Positions 8,611-18,235 of a stretch of 64,000 nucleotides of DNA are shown here, piece after piece (the stretch's first letter is position 1; each line of letters starts with the position of its first letter). The notes beneath the pieces are model-generated. The model made no database searches. It saw nothing but the letters and a program-made list of their open reading frames with translations, and was not told where the DNA came from. The position numbers were made by a program, and so were the translations under genes. Origin of the DNA: Halarchaeum rubridurum (lineage in GTDB: Archaea; Halobacteriota; Halobacteria; Halobacteriales; Halobacteriaceae); contig NZ_BMOO01000006.1 in NCBI RefSeq assembly GCF_014647115.1, positions 29,100 to 93,099 of the forward strand, read 5' to 3'.

Positions 8611-11328
8611 ATGAGCGAGCGCGTGTGCCACGCGGGCACCGAGCTGAAAACGTTCGCCGACCGCTTCCTCACGGCGAACGACCCCAGCGAGGTCCACCGT
8701 GTCCTCGCTGACCTCGACGACGCGCACCGCGTTACGTGGGTGCCGCTGGGAAACGACGAGAACAACTATTCCGACGTCTACACGCAGGCCAGCTCCCCAA
8801 TGGCAGCGTTCACCGAACTCCCGCTGAACGCGGAGGACGCCCTCATGTTCCGGTTCTACGACGCGGCCGACGGCGTCGAACCGGATGCCTATTCATCGAT
8901 GAAAGACGCCGTTGCCGCCGACTGGGTCAACCTCGACGACGCCGAACTCGAGATCATCGCCGACGGAACGAAACCCACTGACGGTAACCTGCTCAACCTG
9001 ACCGTCCGCGACAACGGGAAAGGCAAAACCCGTGAGAACTTCAGTGACTTCGTCGATCTTCACGCTCCCGGGCTGAAAAAACAGGAGTACGGGTTCCTGC
9101 AGGGCCAGTATGGTATGGGAAGCACCGCAGTCATGCAGTTCTGTGGAGACATCGAGGATGAGTACAACGAGAACGCGTTCAAATTTATTGCGAGCGCATC
9201 TCCCGACGCACCCGGCGAGTGGTCGTGGACACTCGTCCACGATAAACCCCGGAAAGGCCGCGTCGAATACCTCACCATCGACGGCGCGTTCCCCTCTTTC
9301 GATGGCACGTTCGGCGGGGCACTCACCGAGAAATTCCGTGCAAACTACCCCGACAAGTACGACTTCGCTGCGAACACCACCACCCCCGATCCCCAGACGC
9401 ACGGATCGTTCATCAAGGTCTACGACTACCAGACAAACGCCGCGCGCTCGCTCATCAGCGGTGACGAGGGCTTCCGGCGGAAGTTTCAGCGCTCCGTCGT
9501 TGACTCCCCATACCCGATCCGGCTCACCGACATGCGGTACAACACGAAGCTCCCGCAGAGTACTACTCAGGGGTTCCTGCCGGATCTCCGCCACGGCTAC
9601 GATCACCTCCTCAAGGGAGAAGACCACCTCACCGTCGACACGGGCTCGGAAACGCTGGGTGAACGTGACATCACCGTATTGCTGTTCCACAGCGACGACG
9701 CCCTCGAGGATATCGACACCACCAGTCGGGGCAAGTCAAAGTTCGTCGCCGGTACCACCGGGCACAAGGACTCGGCCGGCCGAACAGGGATTCAGCGTGA
9801 CCACGCCGTGATGTTCACCATCAACGGCCAGACGCACGCCAGTAAGGGTGAATACTTCCTGAAGTCTCTTGGCTACTCAAAGGTCGCCTCAGACACGGTC
9901 GTGATTATAGAGTTCGACGACCTCGCGAACCTCGGCATGGTCAACCTATTTGGTGCATCTCGCGACACGCTCAAGGACTCCCCGCAGGCGAACAAGCTCA
10001 TCACTGCGCTCAAGGATGCACTTGACCGAAGCGACCTTCTCAGTGCCGAGGAGGACCGACGTCGGGCTAGCCGGGGGAATGCCGAGCGCGCGACCGACAC
10101 CGAGACGTTCGCTGACTTCATCGAACGGAACCCCGAAATCGGGAACTACATGGCAACCGGGGAACGGGTTGATGCACCTCAAATTCGTCCGAGCGACCGC
10201 GGAGACGATACGCCTGCTGTGCCCGGTGCGTCCTCTCTCCGTGACCATACCGACCCCGGACACGACGACGGGGACGACACCGATGAATCCAGCGGGCCTC
10301 CGGCACCGAAACTCCCAACGTATCTCACGCCCATTAGCGGCTACCATCCCGGGACTGGCGACCACGATCTCTGGGATCCCGCTGACGGCGTGATGGCTGT
10401 GGACATGCCAGCGAACAGCCGGACAACGGTCCGGTTCGCCACGGACGCGCAGAGCGATTACCTTACGCGGGATATTCTGCGTGGATCGCTCACCGTTTCT
10501 CCGTCCGCGCAACTGCACGCGGTCGAACTCCAAGACGGCCTGCTCACTCTCACGCTCACCCCGGGTACTGGCGCCAGCCCCGGTGACGATTTCGCGCTCA
10601 CCGTCGAATTGACGCGTCCTGATCCTCGTGAATGCACGGCACTCAGTGATCCAGCTGACGCCTATCCCGGCGAGGATGCGGGAGCAGTGACGGACGGTGG
10701 ATCCATGGTTGACACGAGCCCGCTAACTGCGATGTGCCGTATCGACTACACCGAGCCGGAGCCATCGACGTCCGAGACGCCATCGACTGACAGCGAGGCG
10801 GACGACTCCGAGGGGAGTGGCGAATCTGGGAGTGGTGACCGTAACGGCGAAAGTGGGGATGACGGCCAGACGGATGACTGGGGATTCGAGATGCCCGACA
10901 TCGCACGGGTCTACGAGGAGAATTGGCGGACTGACGACGACGAGAATCCGATTGTCCCTGACGAGTTCGACCGTGAGGCTGCGGCTCACTTCGACGAGCA
11001 CACACTCATCCAGCTGGAGCCAAGTCGTGATGGCTCCATCAGCGGCCTCTCACTCACCATCAACATGGACGCGGCGCCGCTCCAGTCCTTTATCGTGAAC
11101 CGCAACGTCAGGGACAATTGGAAGCCGTCCGTTGAGCGTCAGTACGAACTCGCGATGGTGTTCTACACCATCACCATGTACCGTGACTACGTCGCGGAGT
11201 ACGGTACGAGCCTCGAGGGCACGGATCTTATCACAGCTGACGTTGTAGCCCGCAGTATCAACGCTCTCGCTCCCACGATTATGCCGACCATCATCCCGGA
11301 CGACCAGCTCGACCGAATTACGGAATAA
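8611..11328 (+). CDS. GHKL-family ATPase, first gene of the drm-type operon
   Basis: A 905-aa protein with an N-terminal Bergerat (GHKL) ATP-binding fold: the N box FTELPLNAEDAL (E69, N73), DNGKGK (134-139) and QGQYGMGS (164-171). A middle region follows that resembles the transducer part of MORC/Hsp90/MutL-type proteins. From about residue 690 there is an acidic Ser/Gly-rich linker, then a conserved-looking C-terminal domain (about 785-905). It ends 5 bp before drmA, so the two are surely co-transcribed. GHKL ATPases work as ATP-driven clamps or gates, which would suit a complex that loads on DNA. It is not among the core DISARM proteins I know (DrmA-E, DrmMI, DrmMII), so its role here is inferred only from position. 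Confidence 0.85.
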   Translation: MSERVCHAGTELKTFADRFLTANDPSEVHRVLADLDDAHRVTWVPLGNDENNYSDVYTQASSPMAAFTELPLNAEDALMFRFYDAADGVEPDAYSSMKDAVAADWVNLDDAELEIIADGTKPTDGNLLNLTVRDNGKGKTRENFSDFVDLHAPGLKKQEYGFLQGQYGMGSTAVMQFCGDIEDEYNENAFKFIASASPDAPGEWSWTLVHDKPRKGRVEYLTIDGAFPSFDGTFGGALTEKFRANYPDKYDFAANTTTPDPQTHGSFIKVYDYQTNAARSLISGDEGFRRKFQRSVVDSPYPIRLTDMRYNTKLPQSTTQGFLPDLRHGYDHLLKGEDHLTVDTGSETLGERDITVLLFHSDDALEDIDTTSRGKSKFVAGTTGHKDSAGRTGIQRDHAVMFTINGQTHASKGEYFLKSLGYSKVASDTVVIIEFDDLANLGMVNLFGASRDTLKDSPQANKLITALKDALDRSDLLSAEEDRRRASRGNAERATDTETFADFIERNPEIGNYMATGERVDAPQIRPSDRGDDTPAVPGASSLRDHTDPGHDDGDDTDESSGPPAPKLPTYLTPISGYHPGTGDHDLWDPADGVMAVDMPANSRTTVRFATDAQSDYLTRDILRGSLTVSPSAQLHAVELQDGLLTLTLTPGTGASPGDDFALTVELTRPDPRECTALSDPADAYPGEDAGAVTDGGSMVDTSPLTAMCRIDYTEPEPSTSETPSTDSEADDSEGSGESGSGDRNGESGDDGQTDDWGFEMPDIARVYEENWRTDDDENPIVPDEFDREAAAHFDEHTLIQLEPSRDGSISGLSLTINMDAAPLQSFIVNRNVRDNWKPSVERQYELAMVFYTITMYRDYVAEYGTSLEGTDLITADVVARSINALAPTIMPTIIPDDQLDRITE

Positions 11329-11333
11329 TCACA

Positions 11334-14300
11334 ATGCCAGCAGGAAATACTACCGGGGCTGAACCCCCGTCTGACGACGAACGAATCGCCCGGCACCTCC
11401 GCGAGACGGTGCTGAAACAGGCTCGTGGCGATATCGACGAGCGAGTCCAGCGAGACTTCCCCAGTGAGCGGTTCTTCGCAGGCGCACTGGCGCCCGAAAG
11501 CGAGGACCAGCTTGACGATCCTGACGACGATCTCCAATCGAAGATGGAGCCGACTGGCCTCGGTGCCACCGTCCGCGTACGAGGTGGCACCGAAGGCGAC
11601 GAGTTGATTCTCTCGGTCAACGCGAGCGTCTGGGTCCGTGTTAACCCCACGTATAGGGAGATGGTGAACCGCGACTCGTTTGTCGCGCTGGGAGACCGCG
11701 ACGAGGATGACGAGGGGGACAGCCTGCTCCCTGTCTTCGAGCGGATTGAGCTTGATATACCTCAGATCAAGATTCCAGCGTCTGTGCTCCAGACGTCGAG
11801 ACAGACCACTCCAGAAGTCGTTCAAGAGCGCGCCCGCGAAGCGTTCGAGACGGCCTTCACACACGCCCGCGAGTACGCCCGTGAGAACTACGACCTCTAT
11901 GTCGAGACGGAGGACGACGACACTGTCCCGACGGCTGCACTGGCGGACGAGGAGAGCTTCCGTGGCTACCTTGCTGAACGGGCTGCCGAGGGAGACACGG
12001 TTCTTCCTGATTGGCATGCTGCTCTGACCGTTGAGGTAACGCCTGATGAGGAGAATGGTGGCGAGGGTGTCATCGTGGATCTCGAGATCGCCAACGAGGC
12101 GATTCAGTCGCGTGATGATGCTATCTACACTATCCGGGATCCCACTCTGTTTGAGGTCGGGCTCGAACTGGAGACGACAGGTGATCTTGAGTTCGTTCCG
12201 TTCACTTTCGACCCGCTTCCCGAGGACTTCCGTTACAACCGCGATCTCTGGGGGCATGGGCGGAATTGTACCGTTACCGCACCCGACCGCAACGACCAGC
12301 AGGTGGACGAGGCGGGTATCCCGCCTGGACGTCGTGCCCCTGATGCAGCCCCGACGGCGACGCGGCTAGAGACACAGTTCATTCCGGAGTATCGCCAGCT
12401 CGTCTACGAATCAGCTGATCGCAACGTCGACGCGACGTTCGAGGTGCTTGCAGACCTAGAAAACGGCGGCTTCGACACTCTCGACCAAGTAGCGTCCAAG
12501 ATGCGCCAGTATCTCCGCGAGGAGTACGACGCCGCGCTCGAACAGTATCGCGAGCGCGATGACTGGAACGACGACCCTGAGACGGGCGATCTCGCTGACT
12601 TCAACGATGACCGTGCTGCGTTCGAGCGCGAGATCAAACGCTTCGAACGCGGGGTTGAGTGTCTCCGCCAGCATCTCGAAACGGTCGGGCGTGCGTTCGA
12701 ACTGATGAACGAGGCGATGGATCGGATGCACGAGTTCCCCGGCTGGCGTCTCTTCCAGCTGGTGTTCATCGTCATGGAGGTGCCCGACGTTGCGAGTCGT
12801 GAGTACGAGGAGTGGGCGGACGTTGACTGGCGCGATGGGACGACCGAAGACCGTGCGGAGGATGCCGATTCAGCCCTCGGTGTCGTTGACGTACTCTGGT
12901 TCCCGACGGGTGGTGGGAAGACCGAAGCGTTCCTCGGGGTCGCTGTCTGGAGTATGTTCTTCGACCGACTTCGGGGGAAGGACTTCGGCGTGACCGCCTG
13001 GACGAAGTTCCCGCTCCGCCTGCTCTCCCTCCAGCAGTTCCAGCGGATGACGGAGACGGTGATGTACGCCGACCTCGTTCGCCGAGAACAATCAGATATT
13101 GGCTCCCATCCCTCCCGTCCGTTCTCGATGGGCTATCTCGTCGGTAAAGCGAACACGCCGAACGCCCTCACTGGATACGACAATAATAACCATCAGCGGT
13201 ATCAGGGAGCTTCTGGAGAGAGTCTCCGTCGTGAGGCGAAAGTCGTCCCCAGCTGTCCGGCCTGCGGCGCGGATGTCGAGGTTCGGATTACCGAGGACGA
13301 CCACCGGTTGACGCACTGCTGTACAGGTAGCAGCTTCGACTGTCCTTGGCAGTCACGCTCGCTGGACTCCGGTGAAACATATGCGGAGGAGGAACTTCCG
13401 GTCCACGTTGTCGACAACGAACTCTACCGGTACGCACCAACGATTCTCGCGGGCACGATCGACAAGATCACCGCCATCGGATATCAGCGGAAGTTCGCCC
13501 ATCTTATTACGGGTGAGATGACGCTAGAGTGCCCGATTCATGGGTTTGCGAGTCTCGATGAGTGTACTGAGAAGTATGGCTGTCCGATTGACCAAGACGA
13601 CTTTGCGGACATGGCTCGGCCCGTCGAACCCTACGACCCTGCGCCGTCGTTGATGGTTCCTGACGAGCTCCACCTGCTTGAAGAGAGCATGGGGAGTTTT
13701 GACGGCCACTACGAGACGGGAGTGGCTAAACTTCAGGAGCTCGTTGATGCTGGGAAAACGAAAGTGATCGCACCGACAGCGACGATTACTGGATTCGAGG
13801 ACCAGGTGCATAACCTGTTCATGCGACCAGCCGAGCGGTTCCCTTCTCCAGGCCCGTACCTGCGTGAGAACTTCTACGCCCAAGAGCGGGCAGAGACTCA
13901 GCGGTACTATATTGGGCTGGTCCCTCACGGGAAAACCCACATTAACTCCATCATCGATCTTCTGTTCTACTACCACCGCGAGGTCCAGAATCTCTTCCGG
14001 ACGGCCCTGAATGAGCCAAGCCAAGTACTAACTGGCGCCGCACTGGAAGGGACGGACACGACAGCATCGCTTGAGGCTGACTCGATTGACGAGGTATTGG
14101 CGCTGCTCAGTTATTACAGCACCAGTATCACCTATCTCCTATCCAAGAAAGACGGTGACCGGCTAGACCAGTCCATCGTCTCCCAGCTCGACACATATCT
14201 TCAAGAAGACGGTCGGCCGCCACTCGCGTCCGAACGTATGACCGGTGGGACCGGGTTTGAGACCATCATGGAGGTTCTCGACATCGTGGAGAACCCATGG

Positions 14301-15149
14301 GACGAGGAGGCTGACAAACAAATCCTCAACCGCCTGATCGACCGGGACGTGCTTGAGGAGGACGTGACCGACCAAGTGCTCTCACTCCGGAGCACGCTCG
14401 AGGCGAGTCTCGACGAAGAGAACGAGGTCGTCGACAGCGATCAATTCGACGTCGAGCGCGCCCGTGCGAGCGAGGACACGCGTGAGGCACTCGCGTGGCT
14501 GCTAGCGAGTCGTCTGAACACCATCACGGCGACAAACATGATCGCGCACGGGGTTGACGTTGACCGGTTCAATATGATGACGTTCTTCGGCATGCCTCGC
14601 GGGACTGCTGAATACATCCAGGCGAGTTCCCGGGCAGGGCGGTCGCGCCCTGGCCTCGTGTTCAACGTCGCCCACCCCATCCGGGAGCGTGACCTGAGCC
14701 ACTACCACTTCTTCGAGAAGTACCACGCCTTCCTCGATCGGCTGGTTGAACCGGTGCCGATCAACCGCTGGGCGAAAAACAGCGTCAAACAGACCCACCC
14801 AGGTCTGTTCATGGGGCTACTGCTCAACCACTACATGTACCGCGAAGGGGCGGGGAACCTCTACTTCGGCGACAACGCAGAGGCGTTCGCCGACTCCGTC
14901 GACGAGGGAGAGCTCCGGCAGCAGATGCTCGGGATGTTCGGTGACCCGGACGACCACGAGGAGTTCCGGGGCGACATCGAGGATCTCACGAGAGACGCGC
15001 TCTCGCAGCTTCGTCTCGACGACGACCAGTGGACGAGTAGCCGTATCAAGCGCTCACCGATGCGCAGCCTCCGGGACGTCGACGAACAGCTTCCGATCCG
15101 GTCTGAATACCGCTATCGCGAGATCTTCGAGACCATGGACAACCGGTAA
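11334..15149 (+). CDS. drmA: DrmA-like DISARM helicase
   Basis: A 1271-aa superfamily 2 helicase. Walker A is FPTGGGKTEAF near residue 523. A zinc-finger insert near 640-670 has CPACG followed by a Cys pair and Cys-Pro-Trp. The DExH box is DELH near 776, and motif VI is QASSRAGRSRPG near 1095. A long N-terminal region of about 500 residues precedes the helicase core. This matches DrmA, the large helicase of DISARM, in length and in having drmB directly downstream (6-bp gap). DrmA with DrmB is the proposed core that recognises or translocates on non-self DNA. BREX helicases are unlikely because no pglZ or brxC/brxL is present. Confidence 0.88.
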   Translation: MPAGNTTGAEPPSDDERIARHLRETVLKQARGDIDERVQRDFPSERFFAGALAPESEDQLDDPDDDLQSKMEPTGLGATVRVRGGTEGDELILSVNASVWVRVNPTYREMVNRDSFVALGDRDEDDEGDSLLPVFERIELDIPQIKIPASVLQTSRQTTPEVVQERAREAFETAFTHAREYARENYDLYVETEDDDTVPTAALADEESFRGYLAERAAEGDTVLPDWHAALTVEVTPDEENGGEGVIVDLEIANEAIQSRDDAIYTIRDPTLFEVGLELETTGDLEFVPFTFDPLPEDFRYNRDLWGHGRNCTVTAPDRNDQQVDEAGIPPGRRAPDAAPTATRLETQFIPEYRQLVYESADRNVDATFEVLADLENGGFDTLDQVASKMRQYLREEYDAALEQYRERDDWNDDPETGDLADFNDDRAAFEREIKRFERGVECLRQHLETVGRAFELMNEAMDRMHEFPGWRLFQLVFIVMEVPDVASREYEEWADVDWRDGTTEDRAEDADSALGVVDVLWFPTGGGKTEAFLGVAVWSMFFDRLRGKDFGVTAWTKFPLRLLSLQQFQRMTETVMYADLVRREQSDIGSHPSRPFSMGYLVGKANTPNALTGYDNNNHQRYQGASGESLRREAKVVPSCPACGADVEVRITEDDHRLTHCCTGSSFDCPWQSRSLDSGETYAEEELPVHVVDNELYRYAPTILAGTIDKITAIGYQRKFAHLITGEMTLECPIHGFASLDECTEKYGCPIDQDDFADMARPVEPYDPAPSLMVPDELHLLEESMGSFDGHYETGVAKLQELVDAGKTKVIAPTATITGFEDQVHNLFMRPAERFPSPGPYLRENFYAQERAETQRYYIGLVPHGKTHINSIIDLLFYYHREVQNLFRTALNEPSQVLTGAALEGTDTTASLEADSIDEVLALLSYYSTSITYLLSKKDGDRLDQSIVSQLDTYLQEDGRPPLASERMTGGTGFETIMEVLDIVENPWDEEADKQILNRLIDRDVLEEDVTDQVLSLRSTLEASLDEENEVVDSDQFDVERARASEDTREALAWLLASRLNTITATNMIAHGVDVDRFNMMTFFGMPRGTAEYIQASSRAGRSRPGLVFNVAHPIRERDLSHYHFFEKYHAFLDRLVEPVPINRWAKNSVKQTHPGLFMGLLLNHYMYREGAGNLYFGDNAEAFADSVDEGELRQQMLGMFGDPDDHEEFRGDIEDLTRDALSQLRLDDDQWTSSRIKRSPMRSLRDVDEQLPIRSEYRYREIFETMDNR

Positions 15150-15155
15150 TCAACA

Positions 15156-17117
15156 ATGAGCATGCAACGTAGCCGCCACCAGATCCTGTATCAGTTCCTT
15201 CCCGGGAACACGTTTGACTACAGCGACAAGCGCGGCATCTGGCAGGTGAACCGCCTCGAAACAACTGACGCAAGCGGCCAAGTCGACCGAGAGTATATCG
15301 TTGATCGTGTCTTCGCCCGGGCGAAGAACTGGGACGGCGGTGAACAGGGATTCACCTCAAGCAACTCGTCGCACTACGACTTCGCCGCCCCGGAGGAAGT
15401 GAAGGCCCGACCGTTCCCGACGACCTTCTACTGTACGAGCTGCCAGAAGGCCCACGGGTACTACTCCGCGGACGACCTCAGCGGGAAGAATCAGGCACTG
15501 AAGTGCCAACGCTCGGGCTGCAATGGCGACCTGAAGCAATACCAGTTCGTCAGCGTCCACAGCTGCGGCGAAATCAGACGGCTCTACCCACAGAAATGCC
15601 CCGAGCATGGCGACCAACACATCGTCCTCGATACACAGGACAGTCAGCGTGCCCAGAACTTCAAATGGCGCTGTAACATCTGTGGATGGAATACCCGCAT
15701 AAGCTACTATCAGAACTGTGGCTGTGACTACGTCCCACCAGCCTATGCGGACGATCCGGACGAGGACAAGATGTACACCACCGTCCATCGTGCCGGTTCA
15801 ACGTACTACCCACACTACCTGACGACGGTCAACCTGCATACCTCGGGAATCGGGCACCTTCGCGGGAGTGAGGACGGCTCACGGAAGGCACTCGCCAAGC
15901 ATCTCGGACTCTCTGAGTCCCCGCTGCAGTCCGTCGACATGAACGAAGGGATCGAGGGCGCCGAAATCGACGACGACCGCAAGATCGAGGTCTACCAGAC
16001 CGAACCCGAGGTCGAATCGCTCGACGAGGCCGAAGAATGGCTCCGTGAGCAGGGCGAAATCGATAGCCAGACCGTCGGTGAAGCCATCTCAGACCTGATT
16101 GACTTGGATGGAGGCGAGAATTCTGAGGAGATGACGAATGCGGGGGACGAACTTCTCCAGTATGTGCTCAGTCTCGAGGAGCTCACCGCCCACACGATAG
16201 AGGAACTCGAGCAGGACGCTCGCCGTGAGGAGTTCCCACAGAAGGCCGATAAGATTTCGACCTACTCGGATGATCTTGAGCGGCTCGGGTTCAGGAACGT
16301 TCGCGTCATCGAGGACTTCCCCGTCCAGACGTTCGTCTACGGCTACACGCGTGGTGGCCGTGAGGAGGATGAAGCGCGACTGAACGCGTTCTCCCAGAAC
16401 GCGAGCAGCGGTGACGGGACTCCGATCTTTGTCGACACCTCAGAAACCGAGGCGACGCAGTTCGACCTTGAGCCGGCCGCCGTGTTGCTCTGGCTAGCCG
16501 TCAACATTCCGGGAACAAGCGATGAGGATGCGGTTCGAGGCAGCATTACGCTTCCCGAAATCCCTGAGAATCCCGGGGAAGCCGACATCGAGCAGGCACG
16601 CGGTGTGATCGAGGAGTTCTCCGAGGCGGAGCAGTGGGCGTTCCTGCTGAACCACCTCGACCCGGTCGACCAATACGGTAGATTCGACACCACGACCGAA
16701 GATACCGTTGAGGGCCAGGTGACGAAGTATGTGTTCGAGATGCTGCACACGCTCTCGCACATTCTGCTGAAGCAGGCGAGCACCATCAGCGGGTTCGACC
16801 GGACGAATCTGAGTGAGTTTCTCTTCCCGCGTGCGCTGTCACTGGTGATCTACACCAACAACCGCGAGGAGTTCAATATCGGTGGGATGACAACCATGGT
16901 CGAACAGCAGCTGGACGACCTTCTCGGCCAGGCAAAAGCCCACGGGAACGAATGCATGATGGACCCGGTCTGCTCCCAGCGGGATGGCGCGTGTCTATCC
17001 TGTCTCCATGTGAGCGAGATCAGCTGTTCGTACTTCAACCAGGTGCTCTGTCGGGACTACCTGTTCGGCAGCCGGCCGAACACTGACCGGTCAATCGAGG
17101 GCTTCTGGCGATTATAA
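15156..17117 (+). CDS. drmB: DrmB-like DUF1998 protein
   Basis: A 653-aa protein with many cysteines. Near residues 89-185 lie paired Cys motifs (CTSCQKAH, CQRSGC, CGEIRRLYPQKC, CNICGW), which fit zinc binding. The C-terminal 110 residues carry the DUF1998 signature: a helix-rich part (HTLSHILLKQ), then a four-Cys cluster with CLHVSEISCSYFNQ and LCRDYLFG. DUF1998 marks DrmB of DISARM, which partners DrmA. The start ATG is 6 bp after the drmA stop. The stop is 27 bp before drmC. Confidence 0.88.
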   Translation: MSMQRSRHQILYQFLPGNTFDYSDKRGIWQVNRLETTDASGQVDREYIVDRVFARAKNWDGGEQGFTSSNSSHYDFAAPEEVKARPFPTTFYCTSCQKAHGYYSADDLSGKNQALKCQRSGCNGDLKQYQFVSVHSCGEIRRLYPQKCPEHGDQHIVLDTQDSQRAQNFKWRCNICGWNTRISYYQNCGCDYVPPAYADDPDEDKMYTTVHRAGSTYYPHYLTTVNLHTSGIGHLRGSEDGSRKALAKHLGLSESPLQSVDMNEGIEGAEIDDDRKIEVYQTEPEVESLDEAEEWLREQGEIDSQTVGEAISDLIDLDGGENSEEMTNAGDELLQYVLSLEELTAHTIEELEQDARREEFPQKADKISTYSDDLERLGFRNVRVIEDFPVQTFVYGYTRGGREEDEARLNAFSQNASSGDGTPIFVDTSETEATQFDLEPAAVLLWLAVNIPGTSDEDAVRGSITLPEIPENPGEADIEQARGVIEEFSEAEQWAFLLNHLDPVDQYGRFDTTTEDTVEGQVTKYVFEMLHTLSHILLKQASTISGFDRTNLSEFLFPRALSLVIYTNNREEFNIGGMTTMVEQQLDDLLGQAKAHGNECMMDPVCSQRDGACLSCLHVSEISCSYFNQVLCRDYLFGSRPNTDRSIEGFWRL

Positions 17118-17144
17118 CAGGACAACACACCTCTTCTCTCTCAC

Positions 17145-18077
17145 ATGATGGATGAACACTGGTCAACCACTGACCGACTGCTCGCGATCGCGGATATCGT
17201 CGACAGAGAAGAAGCCCTTCTTGACGAGCTGGAGGGGATCTTCCTCGTCGCCGCTGGCCGATCACAGCGGCTGACACCTGCTACAGTGGCTCGAGATACA
17301 CAGCTCAGCCGTACCTCTGCAGCTGACCTGTTCCGGCAGCTGATCGAGTGCGAGGCCGTGCAGCGGGTGGGCTACGATGCCGAACTCGTGGAGGCACGCT
17401 TTACCGTTAATGCTAGCCGAACACGAGACATATTCGACCAGACCCGGAACGCAATCTCGATTGTGGAAGCCCACACGGATCGCGTGCCCCATACGACTGT
17501 GACGCCGCTGGTCACGTTTCCCGATGATCCCGCATTCGGCGACACGACTGCGGCCTCCTTCGGTATGGACGGGCTGCTCTCAACACTCGCAAGCCAAGTC
17601 AAGCGGTGTGAGACGGAGATCATCCTGCTCTCCCCGTTCTTCGAGGGTGAAGGCCTCGGTCGGCTCGCGGATGTCCTGCTCGACGCGCTCGAACGGGGAG
17701 TCGACCTGACAATCGTGACGCGATACCTCGCGGATGCCGATTCACACAACTATGGCGTTATCAAGTCATTCGCTGACCAGGCCGCCGAGCGGGGGGTTTC
17801 CTCGCAACTGTCCCTCGTCGACTATACCGTCTGGGACGACAGTGTACCACCCGAAAAGCGAACGCAGAATGGAGAGAATCCCCGTTTCACACTCCACGCG
17901 AAGGTGATGCTATTCGACTCTGATGCGGCGTATGTCGGGAGCGCGAACGTCACCGACTACGGCTTCGACCGGTATCTCGAGCTGGGTGTTCTACTTGAGG
18001 GCGCGCAAGTCACGCCATATCGCGAACTCTGCAGGTTCTTGCTCGACTCGGAAGGAGCGGTGTCTATCTCCCTTTGA
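17145..18077 (+). CDS. drmC: DrmC-like phospholipase D-fold protein
   Basis: A 310-aa protein. Residues 1-95 look like a winged-helix segment (PATVARDTQLSRTSAADLFRQL). A phospholipase D-type domain follows, with one clear HKD motif: HAKVMLFD from about residue 250, continuing to YVGSANVTDYG. DrmC of DISARM has this fold; members may act as nucleases or DNA-binding subunits, normally pairing two HKD motifs in a dimer. It is the last gene of the GHKL-drmA-drmB-drmC run. A start at the second ATG (17148) is equally possible. Confidence 0.85.
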   Translation: MMDEHWSTTDRLLAIADIVDREEALLDELEGIFLVAAGRSQRLTPATVARDTQLSRTSAADLFRQLIECEAVQRVGYDAELVEARFTVNASRTRDIFDQTRNAISIVEAHTDRVPHTTVTPLVTFPDDPAFGDTTAASFGMDGLLSTLASQVKRCETEIILLSPFFEGEGLGRLADVLLDALERGVDLTIVTRYLADADSHNYGVIKSFADQAAERGVSSQLSLVDYTVWDDSVPPEKRTQNGENPRFTLHAKVMLFDSDAAYVGSANVTDYGFDRYLELGVLLEGAQVTPYRELCRFLLDSEGAVSISL

Positions 18078-18179
18078 GGCTGCACCCCTCCAGAACCGGT
18101 TTCGTGCAGAGTTATCGTCCCAGAATCGCCGGACTCGCGTACAGTCGGCATGGTGGGAAATATTAATCACGTGGAAGGA

Positions 18180-18205
18180 CCCCAGTATAGTATAACTATC
18201 GCGCC
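18180..18205 (+). promoter_or_regulatory. Probable promoter for drmMI
   Basis: The 158-bp gap after drmC contains the AT-rich run CAGTATAGTATAACTATCG about 45 bp upstream of the drmMI ATG, with the small inverted repeat ATAGT-ATA-ACTAT. This suits an archaeal TATA region or an operator overlapping it. Confidence 0.4.
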
Positions 18206-18235
18206 CCCACTTACCGCGCTCCCCACTCGCCATCA

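Noticed and set aside
8893..9690. 265-codon minus-strand frame
   Set aside because: It is antisense to the GHKL ATPase motifs; no domain is recognisable.
11187..12257. 356-codon minus-strand frame
   Set aside because: It overlaps the junction of the GHKL gene and drmA, both of which have strong motifs in the plus strand.
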